Positions 8,182-17,284 of a stretch of DNA of 64,000 bases are shown in pieces. Source of the DNA: Ruminococcus albus AD2013 (GTDB taxonomy: Bacteria; Bacillota; Clostridia; Oscillospirales; Ruminococcaceae); contig NZ_JAGS01000001.1 in NCBI RefSeq assembly GCF_000526775.1, positions 1,240,001 through 1,304,000 on the forward strand, read 5' to 3'. Both the position numbers and the translations under genes were made by a program. How positions within the stretch are numbered: position 1 is the stretch's first letter; every line of letters starts with the position of its first letter. Below the pieces are notes generated by a model. That model was given only the letters and a program-made list of their open reading frames with translations. It did no database searches and was not told the DNA's origin.

Positions 8182-9690
8182 ATGTCCGAACAGAATATGA
8201 CATCGGAAATAGTATCGCTCCGTAATGAAAACGCTGTTCTCAAGGAAGAACTAGCCCTCGCCAACCAGCAGTTGGAATGGTTCAGAAAGCAGATATTCGG
8301 AAGAAAAACGGAGCAGACAGCTGTTGTCATGGAGAAAGAATTCGGTGTTCAGCTATCGATGTTCGGGAAAGAAGAAAAGTCTGTATATAAAGAGCATGGA
8401 ACAATAACTGTTCCCGAACACAAGCGCAAGAAAAAGCGAACTTATGATGACTGGATGAGCAGTCTTCCTGTTAAAGAGGAACATCATGAGATCAAAGATC
8501 CCGTCTGTGAGATATGCGGCGCGAAAATGGTGGAGATCGGTGATGAAAAGGCTTATAATGAGCTTGTATATTCACCCGCCAAATTCTATATCCGCAGACA
8601 TATCGTACATAAATTCAAGTGTCCCGAGTGCGGAGAAAAGCCCGAAGAAAGAGACGAACCTTGTCATATCATCCGTGCGCCGTACCCTCACGCTATGATC
8701 CCGGGAAGCTATTGCTCGCCCGAGCTTCTGGCGCATATCGTCTATGAGAAATACGGCAAAGCTGTTCCGCTGCACCGTCAAGAAAAAGACTTTAATTCAA
8801 AGAGGATATCTTTGCTAAAAGCGACTATGTCTAATTGGGTAGGTGCTGCCGCTGAAAAATGGTGTCTGCCGGTCGTCGAGAAAATGCATGAAATGCTTAT
8901 CGCAGGACAGATCATCCACGCTGATGAGACAACAGTGCAAGTTCTTCACGAGGAAGGCAGAAAAGCCACATCGGTATCGAGGATGTGGGTGTACTGCAAC
9001 GGCAAGATGAACGACCGCAACATCATCATTTTCGATTATCAGCCCACAAGGAAAGGCGAGCATCCCTCGAATTTCCTTAAAGGCTTTATCGGATATCTGG
9101 TCTGTGACGGATATGATGCCTACAATGCGGTAGAGGGCGCGAAAAGATGCGGTTGTATGACTCATGCAAGGCGTGGTTTTATTCAGGCTCTTCCGAACAA
9201 CCAAAAGCTGCACAACACTTCTGTTGCGGCAAAGGCAGTAGAATATTTCAACAAGATATATCACGAAGAAAATCTGCTTGCCGACAGCTCCACAGAATAC
9301 AGATATGAACAGCGCCTTGCAAAGATAAAGCCTTTGCTTGACGAGTTTTTTGCGTGGCTTGAAAATGTTCAGGTCAGCGGTAAGGGCAAGCTGACAGATG
9401 CAGTAAGATATGCGCTGAATGAACGGAAGTATCTGTATACATTTCTCGAAAACGGAGATGTTCCTATTGACAACAACAGGGCTGAGAATGCGATAAGACC
9501 GTTTGCTGTCGGCAGACGCAACTGGCTATTCAGCAACACAGCCAACGGAGCGAAAGCGAGCGCGGCGCTGTATTCGATAATTTCAACTGCGCAAGCTAAT
9601 GGTCTTGATGCGGAGAAATACCTGACCGAGCTGTTTTCACAGCCTGCAGAAACGATATTATTACCATGGAGGGAAGAAAATGAAACTTAG
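8182..9690 (+). CDS. tnpC: IS66 TnpC transposase (DDE)
   Basis: 502-aa catalytic transposase of IS66. There is an N-terminal leucine-zipper-like coiled coil (about 5-45: IVSLRNENAVLKEELALANQ), then a zinc-ribbon region (CEICGAKM and FKCPECGE). The DDE residues are D248 (IHADETTVQ), D309 (CDGYDAY) and E435 (NRAENAIRPF). The start at 8182 has GGAGG at about 8169-8173; the longer frame from 8116 has no RBS. It overlaps the following 179-aa ORF by 11 bases. Confidence 0.92.
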   Translation: MSEQNMTSEIVSLRNENAVLKEELALANQQLEWFRKQIFGRKTEQTAVVMEKEFGVQLSMFGKEEKSVYKEHGTITVPEHKRKKKRTYDDWMSSLPVKEEHHEIKDPVCEICGAKMVEIGDEKAYNELVYSPAKFYIRRHIVHKFKCPECGEKPEERDEPCHIIRAPYPHAMIPGSYCSPELLAHIVYEKYGKAVPLHRQEKDFNSKRISLLKATMSNWVGAAAEKWCLPVVEKMHEMLIAGQIIHADETTVQVLHEEGRKATSVSRMWVYCNGKMNDRNIIIFDYQPTRKGEHPSNFLKGFIGYLVCDGYDAYNAVEGAKRCGCMTHARRGFIQALPNNQKLHNTSVAAKAVEYFNKIYHEENLLADSSTEYRYEQRLAKIKPLLDEFFAWLENVQVSGKGKLTDAVRYALNERKYLYTFLENGDVPIDNNRAENAIRPFAVGRRNWLFSNTANGAKASAALYSIISTAQANGLDAEKYLTELFSQPAETILLPWREENET

Positions 9691-10219
9691 TAATGAAGAT
9701 GCAAAGCTGTTTTATGAACTGTTTTTTCCACTGCTTGACTATGTGAACAAAGAATATCATATACTTCCTGAGGAAGATTATTTCGGGCAAGGAATGATCG
9801 ACCCACAGGATGCTGTGGAGGTTGCCCACTTTTTATGGGAACGGACATGGATCATTGATGATTATCTTGAGCGATCGGATCTGCCCGAAGAACACATGGA
9901 GATACTTAAAAGCTGGAAAGGGTGCATCACCGGCAGATTTATCATTGAGCGACATTTGAAAAAGGGATCGGTATTTATTTCGATCGATGACAATTCTGTT
10001 TTTCTTGTAAACGGCATTGTCAGCAGTTGGGAGGAAATGCTGACAAATGCACCGATGCCAACTTTGCTTGATGCAACGCTTCTGCCATTTAAAAATGCGA
10101 TCATTTCCGATGGACTTGTATCTGTTATTCCGATCATATTCGGTCCTAACAGCAAAGCTGATTTCAAAGAAATATACATGGACGCAAAGAGAAATGGAGA
10201 AATCAAAGCCAGAATATGA
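9680..10219 (+). CDS. uncharacterised 179-aa protein carried by the IS66 element
   Basis: I do not recognise a domain. It is acidic and soluble, with no signal peptide or membrane segment. The start overlaps the end of tnpC by 11 bases and has GGAGG within tnpC, so it is translationally coupled. It lies inside the inverted repeats and is followed by the IS's own terminator. The relic at 26584-26680 contains the last codons of the same ORF plus the same terminator and end, so the ORF is a standing part of this IS lineage rather than random cargo. A role in transposition control or host interaction is conjecture. Confidence 0.8.
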   Translation: MKLSNEDAKLFYELFFPLLDYVNKEYHILPEEDYFGQGMIDPQDAVEVAHFLWERTWIIDDYLERSDLPEEHMEILKSWKGCITGRFIIERHLKKGSVFISIDDNSVFLVNGIVSSWEEMLTNAPMPTLLDATLLPFKNAIISDGLVSVIPIIFGPNSKADFKEIYMDAKRNGEIKARI

Positions 10220-10223
10220 TGTT

Positions 10224-10256
10224 ACAGCCGGGTGTTATCTGCCCGGCTGTTTGCTT
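10224..10256 (+). terminator. IS66 element terminator
   Basis: Stem acagccggg/cccggctgt with a T-rich tail (ttgctttt), 5 bases after the 179-aa ORF and before the right inverted repeat. The same hairpin is preserved in the relic at 26.6 kb. Confidence 0.8.
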
Positions 10257-10283
10257 TTATGATGCGGGGGGTTATACGCTTAC

Positions 10284-10340
10284 ATTCGAACTCTTTTTTG
10301 GAGCGTTTTCTGAAAAATAAAAGATTTTTTTGAAGGGAAA
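10284..10340. repeat. direct repeat copy A, second part
   Basis: Starts with the target duplication attcgaac, then continues the sequence broken at 3079. It matches 48904-48961 with a few substitutions and ends at tgaagggaaa. Confidence 0.85.
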
Positions 10341-10341
10341 C

Positions 10342-10470
10342 TCTCCGCACCTAGCTCACCAATGTCTAATAAAGTATAATAAACTCCAAGGAACACCATG
10401 AAGTAAATTGGACATTCCAAATTGGTCAATAAAGTTCATTGAAGTAGATTAGACAGGAGGTAAATATATG
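10342..10470 (+). mobile_element. relic of an IS66 left leader
   Basis: About 130 bases closely resemble the region between the IS66 left end and tnpA (3092-3223): tctaataaagtataataaac, ccaaggaacaccatgaagta and a final SD-ATG. The inverted repeat is missing, and the tnpA reading frame ends after 11 codons. It is a second, older IS66 copy reduced to its leader. Confidence 0.8.
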
Positions 10471-10650
10471 ACGACTATAGCATTTCCCTTACTTTATATG
10501 TAAATAACCTATCATCACTCCTCGTCCGAACATTTGTCCAACCCGTGAAGCAGTTGGATAAACAATAATAAAGGCTAATCATAATCAATATCATTTTCTG
10601 TATATCTGCTAATTTATCTCCCCCCATACAGACTTTTGCGGGAGATCTAT

Positions 10651-10718
10651 GAGCGGTAACAATTACAGCATTTTTTGATAGCGTTAGTTGTATCCCATTT
10701 GCCGTTTTCATTTTTGCG
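10651..10718 (-). pseudogene. fragment of a CBM37/Fn3-like C-terminus
   Basis: On the minus strand it reads NENGKWDTTNAIK and then, after a one-base shift, KNAVIVTA. This is the end of the same module that closes the neighbouring 10957-12981 protein (NGKWDTANAIKNAVTVTV). A duplicated or truncated surface-protein gene once lay here. The rest of 10471-10883 shows nothing else I can identify. Confidence 0.7.
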
Positions 10719-10883
10719 GATTGGTGTTTTCCGGGACGTGGAATAATCATCTTAGCACTCCCCTGTTGTTTTATTTTTGATAAAAACCTAATACCCAAAT
10801 ATGTTTGTAAGGTATAAAAGTATTAATAATACGATATTTGAGAAATACAGACTTAACGCTTCAAGAGATAACCAGTTACAGAA

Positions 10884-10917
10884 GATGAGACCGACTGCTT
10901 TTACAATCGGTCTCATC
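10884..10917 (-). terminator. terminator of the DUF285/SH3 protein gene
   Basis: 11-bp stem gatgagaccga/tcggtctcatc, 40 bases beyond the stop of the minus-strand gene. Confidence 0.6.
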
Positions 10918-10956
10918 ATATAATTTATCTAAATGTATCAAGTTAACACTCTTATT

Positions 10957-12981
10957 TTATAATTCGGAACCGCCCCATTCAACGACTGTGAAGCCGCTTC
11001 TTTCAAATGTGGAGAGCTCCTGCGGATCGATTTCCACAGCCTCTTCAAGAGGTACATAGGTCATGAATATGCGCAGCATACTGTCGGGTGTGGGTGTGAT
11101 GTTCAGCTTTGCGGAATCTGTATATTTATCACTCTGGAAAGAAATTAGATTATACTTGTTATGCTCCATTTTAGGCAGCCAATATACGATAAACTCATTC
11201 ATCTCATCTTCGGTAAGACCCATATAGCTGAGTTTTTCTTTGAGGAAGCTCTCGGTATCACTGCCTGCTACACAGAATCCTTTGGAGAGATCAAATTCTG
11301 TACGACAGTTTACAGCGTCCCAGAACAGATATCTGTGATGAGTGCCGTCAACCTTGTTAACAAGTGAACCGTCAGGCTTAGCTACTACATCCCAGCCGTT
11401 GTTGTACTTAGGATAGGTAGTGTAAAGTTCAGCTTCGGTCAGCTCAACCTCAACATGAACATCTGTCTCCTTTTCGGGATAGAGGTAGATAACAGGCTTG
11501 GCAGCCACGGGACCCCAAATTTGAACCTCCATTATACCTTTTTCATTAACCATTTGTACCCAGCCATACTGTCCGTTATACTTTGTAAATGCCCAGTTGT
11601 CATTATCATTCATAATGCCGAGTTCATCAAGGACAGTTTTTCTAGGGATCGTAGTAACTTTACCGTAGCTTGTATCGGGTCCGAGATACATAGTGATCTC
11701 ATCGGCTATAACATACAAGTCCCAACTATATTTGAGCTCTATGTCAGGCTTGACATAGGAATTGCCTTTTACGGTAACAGTCACAGCATTTTTGATAGCA
11801 TTAGCAGTATCCCATTTTCCGTTAACTTTTGCAGCGATTGCTACCTTGTAGGTCTTACCGGGTGTGAGATTTTTAGGAGAAGTGTAAACAGTTCCGGTAA
11901 TATTCTGTGCCTGTACTCTCCACTTTCCTGCCAGGTATACAGCAATGCCGTATCTGTCAGCACCTTCGACTTTGTCCCATGTAAATCTTACCTGGTGATA
12001 TTCCTTGCTGTATTCTACCTTGATGTTGGTGGGGTATGTTGGCGTGTTGGCAGTACAGCGCTTGTAGGTGTTCTTGCCGTTGTTGGTGATAACTGCATAT
12101 TCTCCGTCACCGCTGATGACAGTTGTGGGAGCATTGGCATTGACCCAGCCGTCGCCGTTGGGGAGTTCGGCACCTTTTGGTATGCCGGAAAATTTCTCGC
12201 CGAGAGTGAGTTCTTTCAAGCCTGAACATAGCTCGAACATATTGCCTATACGTGTAACGTTGCTTGTGTCAAAACTGCTCAGATCAAGTGTTGTCAGACC
12301 GGAACAGTCGTAAAACATAGTTCTCATATCTGATACCTTGTTTGTATCAAATCCACTAACATCGATCGAGGTCAAACCAGAACATTTTCCGAACATCCAA
12401 TGCATACTTTTAACATTGCTTGTATCAAATCTACTTACATCAAGCGTGGTCAATTTACTACACGAAAAGAACATATCTATCATATCTGTTACTTTGCCCG
12501 TATCAAACGAACTTACATCCAGTGATGTCAGACTTGTACAGCCACCAAACATCCCACGCATATCAGTTACATTACTGGTATCAAATCCACTCAGATCAAG
12601 TTCGGTCATGACGGAACACCCCAAGAACATAAATCTCATATCTTTGACACTGCTTGTATCTGCACATGAAAGATCGATAGAAACACAATTGGTATAATTA
12701 TAAAACAGCTCGCTGCTATCTTCGGGAAGAATTGTATCCTTTTCAGCGACCACCGATTTGACTGTATCCTTATAATTACTGCTAAAATCTCTTAATGTAT
12801 AACGTTCTACCGTTCCTCTTAGCGTTAGCGCGCCTGTCGCTTCATCAAAATAATAACAATCTGTCTCAAGATCAGCCGCCTGTGCAGTTATGCTCTGTGT
12901 TATAACAGGCGCACCATAGCTGACCGCACCCGCTGTCATACAAAATGCCATCACTACTGCTAAAACTTTTTTCATCTTCAT
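10957..12981 (-). CDS. secreted DUF285 (BspA-type LRR) protein with CBM37-like, SH3b and conserved C-terminal domains
   Basis: 674 aa. Signal peptide about 1-37 (KKVLAVVMAFCMTAGAVSYG). Six DUF285 repeats at about 105-265 have the pattern MFxxCxxLxxLDLSxFDTSNVTD. A 90-aa CBM37/Fn3-like module at about 325-405 contains YGIAVYLAGKWRVQ. An SH3b-like domain (about 425-480) precedes a C-terminal domain (about 492-674, KPVIYLYPEKETDVHVEVEL) of unknown function. DUF285 repeats are typical of surface adhesins. No LPXTG or dockerin is present, so any surface attachment would be by binding modules. The start has GGAGGG 9 bases upstream. I infer a role in adhesion to plant polymer or host-cell surface. 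Confidence 0.85.
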   Translation of the reverse strand: MKMKKVLAVVMAFCMTAGAVSYGAPVITQSITAQAADLETDCYYFDEATGALTLRGTVERYTLRDFSSNYKDTVKSVVAEKDTILPEDSSELFYNYTNCVSIDLSCADTSSVKDMRFMFLGCSVMTELDLSGFDTSNVTDMRGMFGGCTSLTSLDVSSFDTGKVTDMIDMFFSCSKLTTLDVSRFDTSNVKSMHWMFGKCSGLTSIDVSGFDTNKVSDMRTMFYDCSGLTTLDLSSFDTSNVTRIGNMFELCSGLKELTLGEKFSGIPKGAELPNGDGWVNANAPTTVISGDGEYAVITNNGKNTYKRCTANTPTYPTNIKVEYSKEYHQVRFTWDKVEGADRYGIAVYLAGKWRVQAQNITGTVYTSPKNLTPGKTYKVAIAAKVNGKWDTANAIKNAVTVTVKGNSYVKPDIELKYSWDLYVIADEITMYLGPDTSYGKVTTIPRKTVLDELGIMNDNDNWAFTKYNGQYGWVQMVNEKGIMEVQIWGPVAAKPVIYLYPEKETDVHVEVELTEAELYTTYPKYNNGWDVVAKPDGSLVNKVDGTHHRYLFWDAVNCRTEFDLSKGFCVAGSDTESFLKEKLSYMGLTEDEMNEFIVYWLPKMEHNKYNLISFQSDKYTDSAKLNITPTPDSMLRIFMTYVPLEEAVEIDPQELSTFERSGFTVVEWGGSEL

Positions 12982-13261
12982 AAATATGCCCTCCCGTTCA
13001 ATTATGTTGAATATGATAATATATCAATAAAATACAGAATTATTATAACATGCAGAAATACTATTGTCAATAAATTTGACATACTCTCTTAATCGTTTGT
13101 TATTTATCCATATTAGAAAAGTATATTAATGTGTATTTTTGACAGCATATAAAAAATATGTGCGAAATAATCCAAATGGGTATTGACAATGATATTATAT
13201 GAAAATAATAAAGCACTAGGAGTTTAGCTTGGTTCTCATATATAGGTTTTACAAGAAGTAC

Positions 13262-14317
13262 TTATGGATCATACTTCATAAACCTTTCATTGTGTGTGAA
13301 TCCGCACGACTCGTAAAGCTTCATACCTTGTTCCGAGGCAGTGATATGAATCGTACCTATTCCATTTCGCCTTGCCCAGCGCATGACATACCCTAGCAAG
13401 CACTTTGCAATTCCGCGTCGCCGGAATTCAGGTGCAACATACATACTCGAAAGCACTCCAATCTTACCGGTCGGATTAGCAGAATAGGGCGGCTTTTCGG
13501 TTAGTGTCAGCCCGACTGTACCGATAACATTCCTACCACTAATCGCAATCCACATACGGAATGTTCCGTTCCCGAATGCACGCTCATAGAAAGCGCGTAT
13601 CTCCGGTGCCAGGACAGCTGCATCTGCATCGCCTTCTTCGATCAGCTGTGCAATACGCAGCTCTATCAGAAGATCTGTCAGCTTCTCGCCTGCCATGCCG
13701 AGACCGTTTTCATTATACCTCGTGACCTGATTGATATATATACCATTTTTACGATATGCGATCTTATCATGCAATCCTTCGATCATCCAGTCTGCAAAAG
13801 AGAAACTGCGCTCCATGGGTTTATCATAATAAGAAAGAAAGTCAAAATCAATGGTTACAACACCGCCTGCCGCCGCACCTTTACACATCAGCAGTGTATC
13901 CATTGTGCAACCCGGTGTACTAATGAAAATTCCTCCAGCGACTAGTCGCTGCTCAAACGTTTCTTCATCTTCCGCTGCTTCTGCCTCATGAGCAAATGCC
14001 TTCCATGCTTTCTCGGAAAGCCCACCGCCGATCATCGGCGGCAAATCGCCGCTTTTAGGCGCATACGGATTATTCTCACGCATTTTATCCAGCGACCAGA
14101 TACCGTAATCCGGACCGATACCGCCGTTACCAAGTTCAGTGAGATAGCGTACAAAATCATTCGGCAGCGTAATATGCATCTCCTGCTCGAAAGCACGTAC
14201 CTGTTCTACTGTAGCAGGCGGCGCAAACAGTTCAAACTTTGTGCCGTCACTGCGTTCATTCCCGCCGCACATCGCATATTCTTCGGCTAGCGCACGAATC
14301 TCTGCAATTGCATCCAT
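13262..14317 (-). CDS. SUKH (SMI1/KNR4) domain fused to a GNAT acetyltransferase
   Basis: 351 aa. Residues about 20-180 form an SMI1/KNR4-type SUKH domain (TVEQVRAFEQEMHITLPNDF, then NGGIGPDYGIWSLD). Residues about 225-351 are a GNAT fold with the acetyl-CoA loop signature EFRRRGIAKCLLGYVM and a C-terminal LYESCGF motif. SUKH proteins are often immunity proteins against polymorphic toxins. The substrate of the acetyltransferase cannot be read from sequence. No toxin gene is adjacent. AGGAGG lies upstream of the ATG. Monocistronic. Confidence 0.8.
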   Translation of the reverse strand: MDAIAEIRALAEEYAMCGGNERSDGTKFELFAPPATVEQVRAFEQEMHITLPNDFVRYLTELGNGGIGPDYGIWSLDKMRENNPYAPKSGDLPPMIGGGLSEKAWKAFAHEAEAAEDEETFEQRLVAGGIFISTPGCTMDTLLMCKGAAAGGVVTIDFDFLSYYDKPMERSFSFADWMIEGLHDKIAYRKNGIYINQVTRYNENGLGMAGEKLTDLLIELRIAQLIEEGDADAAVLAPEIRAFYERAFGNGTFRMWIAISGRNVIGTVGLTLTEKPPYSANPTGKIGVLSSMYVAPEFRRRGIAKCLLGYVMRWARRNGIGTIHITASEQGMKLYESCGFTHNERFMKYDP

Positions 14318-14736
14318 ATTTCATTCCTCCTGGTTAATTTCCGAAAGATCTGTGTTATCCCTAAACAGCACTTACTGCTTGTTTGTATATTTTTTCCTCG
14401 CTATATAAATAAGGACTCCACCAAACAATGAACACCTTGATTTTTGATGATAAAAAGATAATCTCTTAGATAAGATTTCTTATCGATTTGATAAATCCAA
14501 ATCTCATTTTCGTCGTTTTTAAAGTATATATAATAATGTATGAGGGCTACGAGAGTGGTTTACAGCAAGTCTTACGATATTTAGCAGGTAATTTGAGATA
14601 AATATCGCTTAACTGCTATCCCCCTTCTAAATTTGCATTATCAGTATACCATAGTATTGGTGCAAAATCAATAACAGTTAGTTTGTGCGCCTTAATATAC
14701 GCAAATATTCGATGATTGTTTTGTTAAAATATAGTC
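14318..14736. other. intergenic region between divergent genes
   Basis: About 420 bases without a convincing gene. It contains an inverted repeat cgatattta/taaatatcg at 14576-14608 and several AT-rich runs. It must hold the promoter of the SUKH-GNAT gene, but I do not see a clear one. Confidence 0.5.
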
Positions 14737-14765
14737 TTGTTTTCGATTTGACTTTGTGTTATAAT
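14737..14765 (+). promoter_or_regulatory. probable promoter of the LRR/dockerin gene
   Basis: TTGTTT (14737-14742), 17-bp spacer and TATAAT (14760-14765), immediately before AGGAGGTGAT and the ATG at 14786. Confidence 0.6.
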
Positions 14766-14785
14766 TTATAGTAGGAGGTGATCTA

Positions 14786-16534
14786 ATGAAATTCAAAAAA
14801 ACGATTTCAGGAATAATTTCAGCATTGATGCTAAGCACAAATTTAATGAACATAACGACCTATGCGTATATTTCAGAAGAAAAACAGTGGGGAAATAACG
14901 CAAGTTATGTCATTGACTATGATACGGCAACAGTAACTATAACTGGACATGGAAAACTTTTAAACACTGATGCTTCAGGAAATTACGATTCACCTTTTAA
15001 AGGAGATACGTTTATTGAAAAAGTTGTTATCGGTGAGGGCATAACATCACTTTGCCATAACGCTTTTTTTGGCTGCACAAATCTTAAAGAAGTAGAACTC
15101 CCTGATAGTCTTGAATTTATAGGCAGAAACGCATTTGTCGGCACTGAACTATACAACGAACAGATAAAAGAAAATGCTAATGAATTAGTAATGGTCGAAG
15201 ATTGGGTAGTTGATTATTCAAAAAAAGGCGAAGACATCTCTGAACTCGTCATCCCAGATGGATGTGTCGGAATAGGTACAGAAGCATTTAAAAAGTTGAC
15301 TGTTAATTACAGCCTTGTTTACAGACTTAAAAACATTGAAAAAATAGTTTTTCCGGATACTCTCAGATACATCAATTATGGCGCTTTTAATGAAGCAGAG
15401 ATGAAACTCAAGAGTCTGGAACTGCCAACCGAAAACGATTTATATATAGACAGCTATGCATTCAGCGATGCATTTAGCGATAATATTAATGATACTGTAA
15501 AGGCATTAGATATTGATATTCCCGGAAACGTAAAAGGAATCGGCGCCTTTGCTTTTAGTGGAAACAAGAGATTGCAAGGTGTTACTTTGAATGATGGTCT
15601 CCGTACATTATCTCATAATGCTTTTGATGGATGTTCGATATCAGAACAAGTAGTTATTCCTGATTCTCTTGAAAGACTGGGAAACGGAGCATTCAAGAAT
15701 ACACCGTTTGAAAAGCAATTTGACTCATCAGCTGAAAAGGCACTTTATCTTGGAAACTGGCTTTATAAAATCAATGGCAATAACCCATCTTATATAGACA
15801 TTCGAGAAGGTACCCTCGGTATAGCTGATTCTCCCGGGATACCCGTAACTGCCGAATTCAAGCTCCCCTCTACACTGAAATACATAGATTCAAATGCTTT
15901 TGCGGGACAAAAAAAGGAAAAAATACTTCTTCCCGAAAGCCTCGAAGCTATCTACCCAAGTGCATTTGAAAATTCCGGAATAAAAACGGTAAACTTCCCT
16001 AATGGTTTAAAATATATAGGTGCAAAAGCATTTAAAGGCTGTAAAGGTTTGACTAAAGTAGTTATCCCTGAAAATGTTAAATTTATAGGTGATGGAGCAT
16101 TTTCGGGTCTAGTCAATCATAAAGAAAAATCAACGGTTATCATATACTCAAAGGACTGTGAAATCGAACAGATAGAATATGTAAATATATATGCTATGGC
16201 ATACGCACTTGATTTCAAGTATATTTTAGGCTATAAAGGCAGTACGGCAGAAGCATATTCAAATAAATATGCATATATCAACACTTATTCCTATATACTT
16301 AATGAAGACACCGATTCACGTGTGTTTAAGCCGCTTATGATTGGAGATGTAAATACAGATAGTGTAATAAACGTCACTGACATAACTAAGGTGGCAGCAC
16401 ATATCAAAGGCAAAAAGCTTCTTGATTATTATGCTCAGAAATTTGCCAACGTTAATAATGACGGCAAGATAAATGTTACTGACATAACAAAAATTGCAGC
16501 TCACATCAAAGGCAAAAAACTACTGACAGAATAA
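14786..16534 (+). CDS. secreted LRR_5 (BspA-type) protein with C-terminal type I dockerin
   Basis: 582 aa. Signal peptide about 1-27. Leucine-rich repeats of the LRR_5 type run from about 70 to 460, for example AFFGCTNLKEVELPDSLEFI and AFKGCKGLTKVVIPENVKFI. The C-terminus has a type I dockerin with two Ca-binding loops, DVNTDSVINVTDITKVAAHI and NVNNDGKINVTDITKIAAHI. Dockerins bind cohesins, so the protein is predicted to join a cohesin-bearing scaffold or surface receptor. AGGAGGTGAT precedes the ATG. The gene ends at a strong terminator. Confidence 0.9.
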   Translation: MKFKKTISGIISALMLSTNLMNITTYAYISEEKQWGNNASYVIDYDTATVTITGHGKLLNTDASGNYDSPFKGDTFIEKVVIGEGITSLCHNAFFGCTNLKEVELPDSLEFIGRNAFVGTELYNEQIKENANELVMVEDWVVDYSKKGEDISELVIPDGCVGIGTEAFKKLTVNYSLVYRLKNIEKIVFPDTLRYINYGAFNEAEMKLKSLELPTENDLYIDSYAFSDAFSDNINDTVKALDIDIPGNVKGIGAFAFSGNKRLQGVTLNDGLRTLSHNAFDGCSISEQVVIPDSLERLGNGAFKNTPFEKQFDSSAEKALYLGNWLYKINGNNPSYIDIREGTLGIADSPGIPVTAEFKLPSTLKYIDSNAFAGQKKEKILLPESLEAIYPSAFENSGIKTVNFPNGLKYIGAKAFKGCKGLTKVVIPENVKFIGDGAFSGLVNHKEKSTVIIYSKDCEIEQIEYVNIYAMAYALDFKYILGYKGSTAEAYSNKYAYINTYSYILNEDTDSRVFKPLMIGDVNTDSVINVTDITKVAAHIKGKKLLDYYAQKFANVNNDGKINVTDITKIAAHIKGKKLLTE

Positions 16535-16556
16535 ATACACGTATTTCTTCTGATAG

Positions 16557-16595
16557 AAAAATCTCCTATGGATCATTGTTCCATAGGAGATTTTT
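16557..16595 (+). terminator. terminator of the LRR/dockerin gene
   Basis: 16-bp stem aaaaatctcctatgga/tccataggagattttt with a 7-nt loop. The palindromic A/T ends make it usable in both directions. Confidence 0.85.
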
Positions 16596-16682
16596 ACGTT
16601 TAGTAAGTGTCTTTAAAATTGTCTACAACCTTTCCATAATCATTTTTGTAAGATCCAATTTAGCTATCTTGTATGGATCACC

Positions 16683-16696
16683 GGTAAGCGTATAAC
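16683..16696 (+). mobile_element. solo IS66-like terminal sequence
   Basis: gtaagcgtataacc matches the first 14 bases of the IS66 inverted repeat at 3080. It abuts the ISL3-type leader at 16699. It is probably a deletion scar of another IS66 copy; chance is not excluded. Confidence 0.45.
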
Positions 16697-16698
16697 CA

Positions 16699-16756
16699 GC
16701 TCTTTCCAATATTAGTTGACATTAAAGTGATATAATATAGATGTCAAATACTATCG
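16699..16756 (+). repeat. copy of the ISL3-type leader with an 8-bp deletion
   Basis: Matches 19069-19134, including ttgaca, tataat and the inverted pair ttgacat/atgtcaa. It lacks 8 bases between -35 and -10, leaving a 9-bp spacer, so the promoter should be dead. No transposase follows. Confidence 0.75.
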
Positions 16757-16816
16757 AAGTGATGGTCTGTGCCAGGCTCTTTTTCTTTGTTGGGGCTGCA
16801 ACAGCCTTTTTTTTGC

Positions 16817-17284
16817 CTACTTATTCTTACTACCCGCAAACGGGTCCATGTATTCTTTGAAACTTATCTGATCTGCCATGTAATCTTCTTCCGTTTGGTT
16901 CTTTATGTACTCTTTGATTACTTTTTCATTACGTCCTACGGTATCTACATAATATCCCCTACACCAGAAATGTCGGCTTCCATATTTGTATTTCAAGTTT
17001 GCATGTCTGTCAAATATCATCAATGTGCTTTTTTCCTTGATATATCCCATAAATTGTGATATACTTATATGCGGTGGGATACTCACAAGCATATGAATAT
17101 GATCAGGCATTGCATTTGCCTCTATTATTTCTACTCCTTTCTGCTCACATAGCTTTCTGAGTATCTAACCTATGTCTGCTCTTAACTGTCCATAGATCAC
17201 TTTTCTTCGATATTTTGGCGCAAACACTATATGATACTGACATCTGTATGTTGTGTGTGTCAAATGTTTTATTTCGTTCTTCAT
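16817..17284 (-). pseudogene. IS200/IS605-family TnpA transposase, decayed
   Basis: Y1 HUH single-strand transposase of about 150 aa. It starts MKNEIKHLTHTTYRCQYHIV at 17284 and contains the HUH motif DHIHMLV and the YYVDTVGRN region near the catalytic tyrosine. Two lesions are seen: TAG in place of a lysine codon after RADIG (about 17166), and loss of one base at about 17109 in the ANACPDHIH segment. The downstream 97 codons remain open. A hairpin ccccggtagaaccgggg (17394-17410) resembles the end hairpin of this IS type. Confidence 0.85.

Larger units (their letters stand above)
3080..10283 (+). mobile_element. IS66-family element, 7.2 kb, interrupted by a RIT element and carrying an extra ORF
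   Basis: Ends are inverted repeats starting gtaagcgtataacccc (3080 on +, 10283 on -). They are flanked by a perfect 8-bp target duplication attcgaac (3072-3079 and 10284-10291), the size expected for IS66. Genes in order are tnpA, tnpB (split), tnpC and a 179-aa ORF. The unoccupied target is visible at 48904-48911 in repeat copy B, which confirms both ends. The target duplication is intact, so the insertion is probably fairly recent. Confidence 0.95.

Noticed and set aside
12338..12697. Plus-strand ORFs of repeated LTLLVSNPLTSS type opposite DUF285 genes (also 38942-40258)
   Set aside because: They mirror the DUF285 repeats on the other strand and only look repetitive for that reason.
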